The notes below the pieces were generated by a model. That model ran no database searches and was not told the origin of the DNA. It was given only the letters and a program-made list of their open reading frames with translations. Positions 7,812-15,684 of a stretch of 19,650 nucleotides of DNA are shown piece by piece; the stretch's first letter is position 1; each line of letters begins with the position of its first letter. Source of the stretch: Desulfatirhabdium sp964549995 (GTDB taxonomy: Bacteria > Desulfobacterota > Desulfobacteria > Desulfobacterales > Desulfatirhabdiaceae); contig CAZJXF010000062.1 of the NCBI GenBank assembly GCA_964549995.1, positions 1-19,650 on the forward strand, written 5' to 3'. Both the position numbers and the translations under genes were made by a program.

Positions 7812-9359
7812 TCACTGCGCGGCGCACATTACGGCATCCCGAATCCGGCCGTTCGATACCAGAGTTCTCACGGTTTCCATCCAGGGGGCCAGAACTCGGT
7901 CCCTATCCAAGAACGGAACCGACTCCCGGATCAGCCGGTAGGCCGCAGCGGTCCCCCTTCCCAGAGGGATGTCAGGACCGAGGATCTTTTTGCGGAAGTC
8001 AATTCCCTGGGCAGCGCAAAGCAGTTCGATGGCGACGATGGTTTCGACATGATCCAGAATGCGCTCGGCGTGACGCACGGCGATGGGGCCCATGCTGACA
8101 TGGTCTTCGACATTGGCACTGCTCGGAATGGAATCGGCGCTTGCCGGATGGGCCAGGACCTTGTTCTCGGAAGCGAGCGCCGCAGCCGTGTATTGGGTCA
8201 GCATGAACCCGCTTTCGATGCCGCCGTGCTCCGTCAAAAACATGGGAAGCACATCCTGATTGCAGTCTGCATCCACCATACGGGCGATCCGTCGCTCGCT
8301 CATGTTTCCGATTTCGGTGATCGCCAGTTTCAAATAGTCCATGGCCAGGGCGATCGGCTCGCCATGAAAGTTTCCTGCGGAGATGACGTCCGGTTTTCCG
8401 GTCTTTTCGTCGATCCAGATGAGCGGGTTGTCGTTTGCCGAATTGAGCTCGATTTCGATGACCCATCGGGCATAGGCGACCGCATCCCGAACGGCCCCAT
8501 GCACCTGAGGAACGCACCGCAAGGTATATGGATCCTGAACGTTGTTCGGATCATCGTTTCGCAAGAACCCGCTTCCTTCCAGAAGCCGCCGGAGAAATGC
8601 GGCGCATTCGATTTGCCGGGGATGGGGGCGCAGGGCATGCACCCGCTCGTCGTAAGCCCGATCTGTTCCATGAAGTGCCTCGAGCGTCAAGGCGGCTGCA
8701 ATATCGGCCGTTTCAACCAGGTGCTCCGCCCGGGCGACGGCAATAGCCCCCGATCCCACCATGAAGGCCGTTCCGTTCAAAAGGGCGAGACCTTCTTTTG
8801 CTTCCAACGTCAGCGGCTCCCATCCCGCTTGTCGATGTACTTCGGCTCCCGTCAAAAGCATGCCCTCGACTTCCGCCTCGCCTTCACCGATCAACACCAG
8901 GGTCATGTGGGCCAAGGGCGCGAGGTCTCCGCTGGCACCAAGGCTTCCCTGGGAAGGGATCCGCGGATGGACGCCCTTATTGAGAAAATCGATCAGTCGC
9001 TGCACCACGCAGGGGCGGACCCCGGAATATCCCATTGCCAGGGTGTTCGCTCGGGCCAGCATGAGGGCGCGAACGTGCTTGGAGCAAAGCGGCTCTCCAA
9101 CGCCGACAGCATGGCTGCGCACAAGATTTACCTGAAGCTCGGCCGTCTGCTCGGCCGAGATGATGCAGTCCTTAAACCTGCCGAAACCCGTCGTGATTCC
9201 GTAAGCGATGGTTCCTGCCTGAACGAGGTCCACGACCGCCTGACGGGAGCGTTCCATGGCCGAAACCGCAGCCGGATCGAGGGTGATGGCCGCGCCGTTT
9301 ACGACGTCGATCACCTGCTCGATGGACAGATTCCTTCCGGAAATGCAGATTGCGTTCAT
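7812..9359 (-). CDS. hutH: Histidine ammonia-lyase (HAL/PAL family, MIO enzyme)
   Basis: A 515-aa aromatic amino acid lyase of the usual HutH length; it removes ammonia from L-histidine to give urocanate. The MIO cofactor forms from Ala142-Ser143-Gly144 in GSLGASGDLAPLAH. Tyr53 in YGITTGFG and the pair Ser82-His83 in VRSHAVGVGEP match histidine-specific enzymes, where tyrosine and phenylalanine lyases have His-Leu or Phe-Leu. Other core blocks are NGTAFM and QDPYTLRC, and the SANDNPLI block. The start ATG overlaps the stop of the HEPN gene as ATGA and has only a weak ribosome site, suggesting translational coupling. No hutU, hutI or hutG accompanies it in the window, so the pathway role is open. 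Confidence 0.9.
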   Translation of the reverse strand: MNAICISGRNLSIEQVIDVVNGAAITLDPAAVSAMERSRQAVVDLVQAGTIAYGITTGFGRFKDCIISAEQTAELQVNLVRSHAVGVGEPLCSKHVRALMLARANTLAMGYSGVRPCVVQRLIDFLNKGVHPRIPSQGSLGASGDLAPLAHMTLVLIGEGEAEVEGMLLTGAEVHRQAGWEPLTLEAKEGLALLNGTAFMVGSGAIAVARAEHLVETADIAAALTLEALHGTDRAYDERVHALRPHPRQIECAAFLRRLLEGSGFLRNDDPNNVQDPYTLRCVPQVHGAVRDAVAYARWVIEIELNSANDNPLIWIDEKTGKPDVISAGNFHGEPIALAMDYLKLAITEIGNMSERRIARMVDADCNQDVLPMFLTEHGGIESGFMLTQYTAAALASENKVLAHPASADSIPSSANVEDHVSMGPIAVRHAERILDHVETIVAIELLCAAQGIDFRKKILGPDIPLGRGTAAAYRLIRESVPFLDRDRVLAPWMETVRTLVSNGRIRDAVMCAAQ

Positions 9360-9766
9360 GACGCATCCATTTCTGGCTTCTCAGGCCGATACAACTCCAT
9401 GTTCCTCCAGCATTCCCTTGCGGTGTCAAGTGCCTCTCGAGCATCTTCCTCTTCGGGCAATCCCTCTGGTAACGAACCCGGCAGGGCATCGGGGTAACGG
9501 GTTGGAATGTAGAAGATATCCAGTTGGGTCAATGGCTCGCGCATGTCGGAGAGAAATTCGAAAGGCAATAATCCAAGGAGATCGACGATCGAATGGGTTC
9601 GCGGAACAGGTTTGTTCAGATTTGCAATGAGCCCCTTGATGCATTTTTCAACGCATTGTTGGGCGTGAAAGCATACCTGACAATATAGACCTTCCTTCAT
9701 GGCGAGTTCCGCCATTTGTAAATCCTGTCGAGCGAATTCCATCCAACGGTTACCTGGTGCGTTCAT
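9356..9766 (-). CDS. HEPN domain protein
   Basis: A 136-aa helical protein with the HEPN (PF05168-like) signature: an N-terminal 'ARQDLQMAELAMKEGLYCQV' helix pair, CFHAQQCVEKCIKGLIA where the family has 'xxAQQAxEKxxKA', a THSIVDL turn, and a YIPTRYPD block. HEPN proteins pair with MNT nucleotidyltransferases in toxin-antitoxin-like modules. The R-x4-6-H ribonuclease motif of known HEPN toxins is not evident here; only R-T-H is seen, so RNase activity is doubtful. The start at 9766 was chosen because it begins MNAPGNRWMEFARQ and has AAAGGG about 10 bases upstream; it overlaps the MNT gene by 17 bp. A longer upstream frame would lie inside the MNT gene. Confidence 0.8.
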   Translation of the reverse strand: MNAPGNRWMEFARQDLQMAELAMKEGLYCQVCFHAQQCVEKCIKGLIANLNKPVPRTHSIVDLLGLLPFEFLSDMREPLTQLDIFYIPTRYPDALPGSLPEGLPEEEDAREALDTARECWRNMELYRPEKPEMDAS

Positions 9767-10130
9767 AGAGAATGATCCCTTTGCCGATAATTTCCTCTCT
9801 GAAAAAAGGGCTTTCCGCACACAAACGGTGAAATTCTTCCGGTGTGTACACCATGATATCCATGGCGACCTTCGGTTGAAGCAGCTTTCGTACGTGTTTC
9901 ATCCGCTGAAAAAAGGGAAGGTCGGTCCGTTCCACGACTACCATGTCGATATCCGACCATTCGTGAATTCCACCGGTTGCCAGGGTTCCGAACAAAATCA
10001 CTTTCTCTGGGGTACCATGTTCCGTCAAGAGGTGAACGCAACGCTTCATTTCTTGGTCCAACAGCTGTTTTCGCCTATTCATACGCAGATGTCGATCAGA
10101 GGGATTCGTTGGTTCTCCATTGCTGTTCAT
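9750..10130 (-). CDS. MNT-type nucleotidyltransferase (HEPN partner)
   Basis: A 126-aa minimal nucleotidyltransferase. The active-site block reads VILFGTLATGGIHEWSDIDM, matching the family's GS-x10-D-x-D pattern except that Thr replaces the Ser after Gly; both metal-binding aspartates of SDID are present, followed by MDIMVYTPEEF with a likely third acidic residue. The start at 10130 is preferred because AAAAGGA lies 9 bases before it. The longer frame to 10217 begins inside a MITE-like element and lacks a ribosome site. In characterised HEPN-MNT pairs the MNT protein acts as antitoxin by adenylylating the HEPN toxin; whether that applies here is unknown. Confidence 0.8.
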   Translation of the reverse strand: MNSNGEPTNPSDRHLRMNRRKQLLDQEMKRCVHLLTEHGTPEKVILFGTLATGGIHEWSDIDMVVVERTDLPFFQRMKHVRKLLQPKVAMDIMVYTPEEFHRLCAESPFFREEIIGKGIILYERTR

Positions 10131-10201
10131 TTGGATGATCCTTTTCATCGTGAAAATGCAGCGTGCGTCGTCCGTAGGGCGTGGTGCGGCAGTGCATGAT
10201 T

Positions 10202-10352
10202 TGACGGCTTCGCACAAAGTCAGATGCTCTTGGTTGACCTGCAGGAGAGCGGGTGCATTTTGCTTGTGCAGCGGAAAACACCACCCGCCCTCCTGCTGGA
10301 AGCCCGGCGTTTGAGGGAAATCGGTAAGAGGCGACTTTTTGCGAGGCCATCA
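10202..10352. repeat. MITE-like intergenic element, copy B
   Basis: The ends TGACGGCTTCGCACAAAGTC (10202-10221) and GACTTTTTGCGAGGCCATCA (10333-10352) are inverted copies with 17 of 20 positions matching. A second, inner inverted repeat is nested inside: GCAGGAGAGCGGGTG (10241-10255) against CACCCGCCCTCCTGC (10282-10296), 14 of 15. It lies in the 448-bp gap (10131-10578) upstream of the MNT gene and downstream of the sigma-54 activator. The rest of that gap holds the heptamer array at 10507-10541 and no gene. Confidence 0.75.
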
Positions 10353-10506
10353 AGCTTAGAGCCGTATCCGTTCGTATGAAGCGCATCGGAGTCTTATCGA
10401 TTTCTTGTGAGACGATCCCATAGGAATCGCCCATGCAACCCGGGTTTCACCCCGGTTAATGAAAGTCGCAGGGGCAAGCTATAAAAAATGGGAGCCATCC
10501 GCTTTC

Positions 10507-10541
10507 TTCTGACTCCTGACTTCTGACTTCTGACACCTGAT
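10507..10541. repeat. Tandem 7-bp repeat, five copies of TYCTGAC
   Basis: Five contiguous 7-mers TTCTGAC, TCCTGAC, TTCTGAC, TTCTGAC and ACCTGAT are the reverse complement of the RTCAGRA unit at 3077-3132. The array lies 38 bp beyond the stop codon of the sigma-54 activator, in the opposite orientation to the copy near the thiolase gene. Confidence 0.9.
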
Positions 10542-10578
10542 ATTCGACTTTCGTAGGAATTTCACTTCCATCGAAAGC

Positions 10579-12000
10579 CTATCGAATCCCATATTTCTGC
10601 ATTTTTTGATACAGGCCGGTGCGGTGAATGCCGAGGTGCCGGGCTGCAAGGGTTCGGTTTCCGCCGCAGGCCCGAAGGGCGTCTTCAATGGCCCGGCGTT
10701 CGGCAGCCTCGAGTTGGGATTTGAGCGTGCCGCCTCCGGCATCCGATGCTGTATCGTCCGAAATCCGAACGGAAGACTCCGGATGAAATCGGGCACGAAG
10801 CGGCATCGGCAGGTGTTCGAGATCGATCCGATCTCCCGAGCAGACGATCATCACCCGTTCGGCAAGGTTGCGCAGCTCGCGTACGTTGCCGGGCCAGTCG
10901 TAGCGTTTCAGGGCATCCATCACCTCCGGCGAAACCCCGATCGGTTTTCGGCGGCTTTCCCGGCATAGCTGATCGATGAAATGGTTGAACATCCGAGGGA
11001 TATCCTCTTTCATTTCCCGAAGGGCAGGCAGTCGGATGACGATGACGTTCAGTCGGTAAAAGAGGTCCAGCCGGAAACTCTTCTCCCGGATCATTCCTTC
11101 GAGGTCCCGGTTGGTCGCACTGATGACCCGAAAATCGATCGCTTTGGGTTTGCCGCCGATCCGTTCCACTTCTTTCTCCTGCAAGACCCGCATGAGCTTC
11201 ACCTGCATCATGGGGGGCATATCCCCGATTTCATCGAGGAAGATCGTTCCCTGATGAGCCAGCTCGAATTTTCCGGGTTTGCCCTGTTTCCCGGCACCCG
11301 TGAAGGCCCCTGGCTCATAGCCGAAGAGCTCGGATTCGAGGAGCTCCGAGGGGATGGCGGCACAATTGACCCGGACGAAATGGTGACTGCGGCGTCGGCT
11401 GATCTGATGGATAGCGTGTGCGAAAAGCTCCTTTCCGGTACCGCTTTCTCCGACGATTAGAACGGGCGCGTTGGATGCCGCAGCCTGTACGGCCAGCGAT
11501 TTGGCCTGCTGGAACACCGGTGATTCACCGATGAGGTTTTCCACCGAATAGCGATATCCGTAGACCTGCTGAAACTCCTCCCGATAAAATTCCAGCCGGT
11601 GCTTCAAGGTGTCGATGCGCTCGTAGAGCTCCCTGAGCTTCTCCGGATTCATGAACATCAGCTTTCCGGCGGCTCCGACGATCCGGCCTTCATGATGGAG
11701 CGGGATGCGGGCGATGACGCGCTGCTTGTCCTGAATCATCAGACCTCGGCCGATTTCGGCCTTTCCCGTCTCGATGACGCGTGGCAGGCGGGTGTTGGGA
11801 CTCACCTCCGAGATGTGGCGGCCGATGGCATCCTTGACGGGAACAGGATAGATGCCGTCGTTTGCCGGACTCATGTAACGGACGATCCCGTCGGCATCCA
11901 CGAGAATAAGGCTTTCGTAGGAGTTGTCGAGCAGGGCCTGCAGCAGATCTTCCGGTATCTCTCGAACGTTGCTGCATCGATTTTCCGAGGTCGACGTCAT
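10579..12000 (-). CDS. Sigma-54-dependent transcriptional activator (PAS, AAA+, Fis-type HTH)
   Basis: A 473-aa enhancer-binding protein. An N-terminal PAS sensor (about 15-115) is followed by a short coiled-coil linker (about 122-145) and a complete AAA+ sigma-54 domain: Walker A GESGTGKE (184-191), the sigma-54-contacting GAFTGA loop (231-236) and Walker B FLDEIGD (254-260). The C-terminus has a Fis-type helix-turn-helix ending ALRACGGNRTLAARHLGIHRTGLYQ. No receiver domain is present, so it probably senses a ligand or redox state through the PAS domain. The start at 12000 is chosen for the AAAGGGAGG site in front of it; an alternative ATG at 12021 overlaps the cytochrome stop as TGATG. It follows the cytochrome gene immediately and should be cotranscribed with it. 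Confidence 0.93.
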   Translation of the reverse strand: MTSTSENRCSNVREIPEDLLQALLDNSYESLILVDADGIVRYMSPANDGIYPVPVKDAIGRHISEVSPNTRLPRVIETGKAEIGRGLMIQDKQRVIARIPLHHEGRIVGAAGKLMFMNPEKLRELYERIDTLKHRLEFYREEFQQVYGYRYSVENLIGESPVFQQAKSLAVQAAASNAPVLIVGESGTGKELFAHAIHQISRRRSHHFVRVNCAAIPSELLESELFGYEPGAFTGAGKQGKPGKFELAHQGTIFLDEIGDMPPMMQVKLMRVLQEKEVERIGGKPKAIDFRVISATNRDLEGMIREKSFRLDLFYRLNVIVIRLPALREMKEDIPRMFNHFIDQLCRESRRKPIGVSPEVMDALKRYDWPGNVRELRNLAERVMIVCSGDRIDLEHLPMPLRARFHPESSVRISDDTASDAGGGTLKSQLEAAERRAIEDALRACGGNRTLAARHLGIHRTGLYQKMQKYGIR

Positions 12001-12020
12001 CAAACCTCCCTTTCCCACCA

Positions 12021-14216
12021 TCAGGGTCTGGCGGCCTGCGGATCGGCTTTTCCGGGAAAAACGTCGTATTTGGGGGTATGGCCGGTCTCGGAGATGGCTC
12101 GAGCCTCTTTCGTGAGTGTTGCATACCGGTGTTTGAGTTCATAGAAGCCGTGCCACCAGGCATAGTCCGGTGCCATCATGGCAGCGCCCATCCGGGCCCT
12201 TCTGCCTTCATGATGCCACAACTCGTAGTATTCCCATTCGATGGGTTCATCAAACATCACCGATTCCGTAAGCATCCCTTTTTCATAGAGATAGCGCATC
12301 ACCGTCTGGGCGGGCAGGAAATAGGTTTCGTTGTAGAGGGAAACCACCCGGTCGAAGCGTGCAAAATGCTCCTTCGTCCACTGCTCCGAATGACATTGCA
12401 TGCAGACCGTCCCCATCTTGCGGCGCTCCGTCTGCCAGTCGGTCTGTGCCGGAAACGGCTGGAAATCGGAGGGGCGGACCGTCAGAGGCGCCTGGGTTTC
12501 CCAGGAGAGCCGTTCGGTGACGTCATGACTGGATGCGACACCGGGCGCCGAAGACATGTGGCAAGCGGCGCAGGTCGGAGATCGATAATCTCTTCCGGCA
12601 AGCCACTGCCCGTCCTCCGTCGTCCATTTCCATCGATCGCCTTCCGTTCGGAAGATACCGCCATGCTTGGATTCCGTGTAGATTTCGATCTGCGGATGAT
12701 CCGGACCGAGGTGGCACTGACCGCAGGCATCGGGCTTGCGGGCTTCCGCAACCGAAAACCGATGTCGGGTGTGGCAGCTCGAACAGGAGCCCTTCGACCC
12801 ATCCGGATTGATCCGGCCGATGCCGACATTCGGCCAGGTGCCGTTCATCGGTTTGCCGTCGACCAGGGTTACCACCGTTCCGTGGCAAACATAGCAACCG
12901 CTTTCCCGCTCGATGTCATTGTTGAGGTCCTGCTTGAGCCAGGCGTCGATTTTCCACATGATCTCCACCGTATGGGCGTGCTTGCTGCGGGAGAAGGCTT
13001 GTACCTGTTTGGGATGGCACTGACCGCACGTTTGGGGGCTTACCACTGCCTCGATGGGTGTTGGGCTATGGGATAGATGGGCCTTTGCAATGTACGCCGC
13101 TCGACTCTCGCCGGCCAGGTGGCATTTGAGACAGCCCACACCGAGCTTGGCATGGACGCTGTGCTCCCAGTCTGCGACAAGGCCGGGGTTTCTCTGCTTG
13201 TGACAGTCTACGCAGCTTTGGGCGGCAGCGGCCTGAGGGGAGGGTGGCTGTGCGGCCGATGTGGTGGAAAATCCCCAGCGCCACAGGCCGACACAGCCCA
13301 GGATACCCACAATCAGAACCATATTCGTATAGGCCATCCACACGAAGATGCGGTGAACGGGCCGTGGGGTGGAGGGCGCGGCATCGAAAGCCTGCTGAAT
13401 CGTCCCGATGCGTTTTACCCGCTCGAGAACTTCCTTCCCGTGGGGGGCTGAAGCCATGGCCTGGGTCAGATCGGCTCCTGCAGTGTGCTTGCCGAAATGC
13501 CTTCCGTTTTTCCATTTCGGGCTTTCGGTGACATCGTAAATGGTATTCTCGAAAACGATCCAAGCCTGTGCGCCGTCGGAACCACCGGTTCGGGCGGCTA
13601 CGCTTTCCAGGGTCAAGGCTTCCGAATCGGTTTGCTTGCGATGCGACACTGCTGTAGATGACTGCATGCGGGTATGGACGATGGTGACCGCGGTCAGGGC
13701 GATGGCGAGAAGAATGGCGAAGAGAAGGATTTTGACAAAGAGAATTCTACCGAAAAAATGATCGAAGAAACCACTCCAGCCGTCCATCCGGTACCAGGTG
13801 AGAAACGTGCCGGTGATCAGAAGCGTGGTCAGACAAGTCAATCCCAGGATACGTTCTCCTTTGGGGATTCCGGTGGTGAGCTGCCGGGGGCCGACAAAGA
13901 TGTGGATATAGAAGATGGCTCCCACCAGGATGACGGCCGCCAGAAGATGAAGCATTCCCAGGACAAACCGGAGCGACTGAATGCTTCCGGTGGAGAAGGC
14001 AGCGACCTTATCCAAAACCGACGGCGGGATCGGATACCGATATCCTCCCCGCATGTAGGCGATACCGGCATCGGTCAGCGGCCCGCCCAGCTCTCCCGTA
14101 TGGCAGACCACACAGGCTTTTGCGGTTTTTCGGGCATACTCTTCGCGGGCTTCCAGCACCAGTGTGGACGACAGTAGAAGGACCACGAGAACCGAGATGA
14201 CGCAAACACGTTTCAT
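12021..14216 (-). CDS. Membrane-anchored multiheme cytochrome c: heme c, CopD-like and b5-like modules fused to an HAO-like octaheme domain
   Basis: A 731-aa protein starting at an ATG with AAAGGG upstream (an alternative lies at 14237). It has a signal sequence (1-23), a first CVVCH (35-39), three hydrophobic segments (about 82-108, 121-142, 157-181), a cytochrome-b5-like domain (about 218-275, with GRHFGKHTAGADLT and APHGKEVL), a fourth membrane segment (about 290-315), then eight CXXCH motifs at 335, 362, 397, 441, 478, 498, 549 and 605. The C-terminus with YELWHHEGRRARMGAAMM and WWHGFYELKHRY matches hydroxylamine-oxidoreductase-like octaheme proteins. The periplasmic domain likely handles a nitrogen or similar small compound, with electrons from the membrane; direction is unknown. 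The topology puts the b5-like domain in the cytoplasm. Confidence 0.85.
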   Translation of the reverse strand: MKRVCVISVLVVLLLSSTLVLEAREEYARKTAKACVVCHTGELGGPLTDAGIAYMRGGYRYPIPPSVLDKVAAFSTGSIQSLRFVLGMLHLLAAVILVGAIFYIHIFVGPRQLTTGIPKGERILGLTCLTTLLITGTFLTWYRMDGWSGFFDHFFGRILFVKILLFAILLAIALTAVTIVHTRMQSSTAVSHRKQTDSEALTLESVAARTGGSDGAQAWIVFENTIYDVTESPKWKNGRHFGKHTAGADLTQAMASAPHGKEVLERVKRIGTIQQAFDAAPSTPRPVHRIFVWMAYTNMVLIVGILGCVGLWRWGFSTTSAAQPPSPQAAAAQSCVDCHKQRNPGLVADWEHSVHAKLGVGCLKCHLAGESRAAYIAKAHLSHSPTPIEAVVSPQTCGQCHPKQVQAFSRSKHAHTVEIMWKIDAWLKQDLNNDIERESGCYVCHGTVVTLVDGKPMNGTWPNVGIGRINPDGSKGSCSSCHTRHRFSVAEARKPDACGQCHLGPDHPQIEIYTESKHGGIFRTEGDRWKWTTEDGQWLAGRDYRSPTCAACHMSSAPGVASSHDVTERLSWETQAPLTVRPSDFQPFPAQTDWQTERRKMGTVCMQCHSEQWTKEHFARFDRVVSLYNETYFLPAQTVMRYLYEKGMLTESVMFDEPIEWEYYELWHHEGRRARMGAAMMAPDYAWWHGFYELKHRYATLTKEARAISETGHTPKYDVFPGKADPQAARP

Positions 14217-14240
14217 TCGATCGCTACCCTTTCGCATGTT

Positions 14241-14555
14241 CGACGGCTTCGTAAAAAGTCAGTGAGTCTGCAGCGAGCCGCATGGAGGAAATACGCCTGT
14301 TTCGTTGCCTTGGATAAACACAGCCGCCCGATCTCGTAAGGGCCGGGCATGTGGCCAGACTTCAACGATGGGCCATTGGGAATACAACAGCTTGTTATTC
14401 TAATGAATATGGACTGAATGCGCATGCCCGACCCAACGATCTTCGGCGGCCTCAAACAAGTATCCGATGCAACATCAAAAGGCGGTTCTCCCCCCATGCT
14501 CAGGCCCGGAGAGACCCCAAAGTCGGGGGTAGAGCGACTTTTTGCGAGTCCATCA
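14241..14555. repeat. MITE-like intergenic element, copy C
   Basis: The ends CGACGGCTTCGTAAAAAGTC (14241-14260) and GACTTTTTGCGAGTCCATCA (14536-14555) are imperfect inverted copies of each other and of the ends of copies A and B. The 315-bp length is about twice that of A and B and the interior is unrelated by eye, so this could be two ends with other sequence between them. It fills most of the 478-bp gap (14217-14694) between the divergent cytochrome and SGNH genes. No credible gene lies inside. Confidence 0.6.
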
Positions 14556-14574
14556 TCCCTGGCAACAATTTCAT

Positions 14575-14603
14575 TTGTGATTTTGTACGGTCTTCGGTAT
14601 AAA
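14575..14603 (+). promoter_or_regulatory. Putative sigma-70 promoter of the SGNH hydrolase gene
   Basis: TTGTGA (14575-14580) and TATAAA (14598-14603) are separated by 17 bp, matching four and five of six consensus positions. It lies just outside the right end of MITE-like copy C. The predicted transcript would have a leader of about 85 nt before the ATG at 14695. Confidence 0.45.
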
Positions 14604-14694
14604 TCCGATAGATGATTATGTCATTCCTACCGGCTTCTCTCAGCAGAAATCATTGGGGTTGTATGGGATCATCAGAGATTGTCTCTCAGCTGAC

Positions 14695-15684
14695 ATGATG
14701 AACAAACCAACAAAATCCTTTCTTTGGGTTATCTGCTGTCTTATCGGGCTTTTTCTGGCAGGAGAAATTGCTGTCCGCTGGATATTCCGGCTGGATTGCT
14801 ATCCGTTGTACACTGCTCACCCGACTATCGAATATCTGGTGCAAGCCTCCCAGCACATCGTCTGTCAAGGGAAAACGTTCGATACCAACCGATGGTCGAT
14901 GCGCAGCCCGGATTTCGATCGAACCAAAACAGGGGATGAAGTCCGGATCATGGTATTCGGGGACAGCGTGGTGCATGGCGCTTCCCTCGATCAGTACGAG
15001 CTGGCCACCGCTCTTCTTGCCGTGGATGTAGCGCAAAGGATGCGTCGGCATGTGACGGTTGGAAACATATCCGCAGCGAGTTGGGGCGTTCCGAATTACC
15101 TGGCCTACGCAAAGGAGTACGGCTTTTTCAATGCCGATGTCGTCGTTCTGGTGTTTTCGAGCCACGACCTCTATGATGTCCCTACCTTCGAGCCGCTTTC
15201 ACCCATCTACCAGCCCCAGACGCGCTTTCATATCGTTTTACCTTTCGGGGTTCAGAAACTGTTTGGATGGATTACATACAACGGCTTCCAGCTGGCTCAT
15301 GGTACGAGCAACAATCTGGAGCAATTGAAGGCTATCTGCCTGAAAGTCTTGGATGATCTGTATCAGGATTTACAGAAAGAGAACATCCCCCTTCTTCTCG
15401 TTCTGCATTATCAACAGGATGAGTTGGCTGCCGAGATGAGCAATCAATTTATCGACTGGGCCAGGGCCAAGGGGGTGACCGTCGTCTCCGACCGTGAGGC
15501 CCTTAGGGGTGCGATGAATGCTGGTCAGAACCCTTATCTGGATTTCATTCATCTCAATGCCTTGGGACAAAGCCTGCTTGAAGCCGTCATTCTGAATGGA
15601 TTGAACGAAATGGGCTTCCTCCATCCCGTTGCTCAGATGCCGGCAGCGTCGAACGAACCGCTTCCGGAATCCTCCAGACCATAA
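14695..15684 (+). CDS. Membrane-anchored SGNH/GDSL hydrolase-like protein
   Basis: A 329-aa protein. An N-terminal membrane anchor (about 7-29, FLWVICCLIGLFLAGEIAV) precedes an SGNH fold: block I VFGDSVVHG with the nucleophile Ser, block II GNISAASWGVPN, and block V DFIHLNALGQ with the Asp-x-x-His pair. Block III, usually GxND, reads SSHD, replacing the oxyanion-hole Asn by His. Such anchored SGNH proteins often act on esters of surface polysaccharides or lipids outside the cytoplasm; the substrate here is unknown. The start at 14695 is chosen because the membrane anchor follows it; a TTG at 14653 and the ATG at 14698 are alternatives, and no clear ribosome site is seen. Its 3' end overlaps the convergent MetE-like gene by 52 bp. 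Confidence 0.75.
   Translation: MMNKPTKSFLWVICCLIGLFLAGEIAVRWIFRLDCYPLYTAHPTIEYLVQASQHIVCQGKTFDTNRWSMRSPDFDRTKTGDEVRIMVFGDSVVHGASLDQYELATALLAVDVAQRMRRHVTVGNISAASWGVPNYLAYAKEYGFFNADVVVLVFSSHDLYDVPTFEPLSPIYQPQTRFHIVLPFGVQKLFGWITYNGFQLAHGTSNNLEQLKAICLKVLDDLYQDLQKENIPLLLVLHYQQDELAAEMSNQFIDWARAKGVTVVSDREALRGAMNAGQNPYLDFIHLNALGQSLLEAVILNGLNEMGFLHPVAQMPAASNEPLPESSRP

Noticed and set aside
7611..9497. 628-codon open frame on the plus strand opposite hutH
   Set aside because: It is an antisense shadow of a clear HutH gene, has no recognisable domain, and begins inside a MITE-like repeat. High GC makes such frames common here.
10131..10217. Longer start for the MNT nucleotidyltransferase
   Set aside because: The extra residues are partly encoded by the end of MITE-like copy B, with no ribosome site; 10130 has one.
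10445..10475. Possible terminator hairpin around AACCCGGG-TTTCA-CCCCGGTT
   Set aside because: The stem has an internal mismatch and no T-run follows on either strand, so it cannot be called with confidence.
14217..14497. Small open frames in the gap upstream of the cytochrome
   Set aside because: They cross the MITE-like copy C, have no ribosome sites and no recognisable content.
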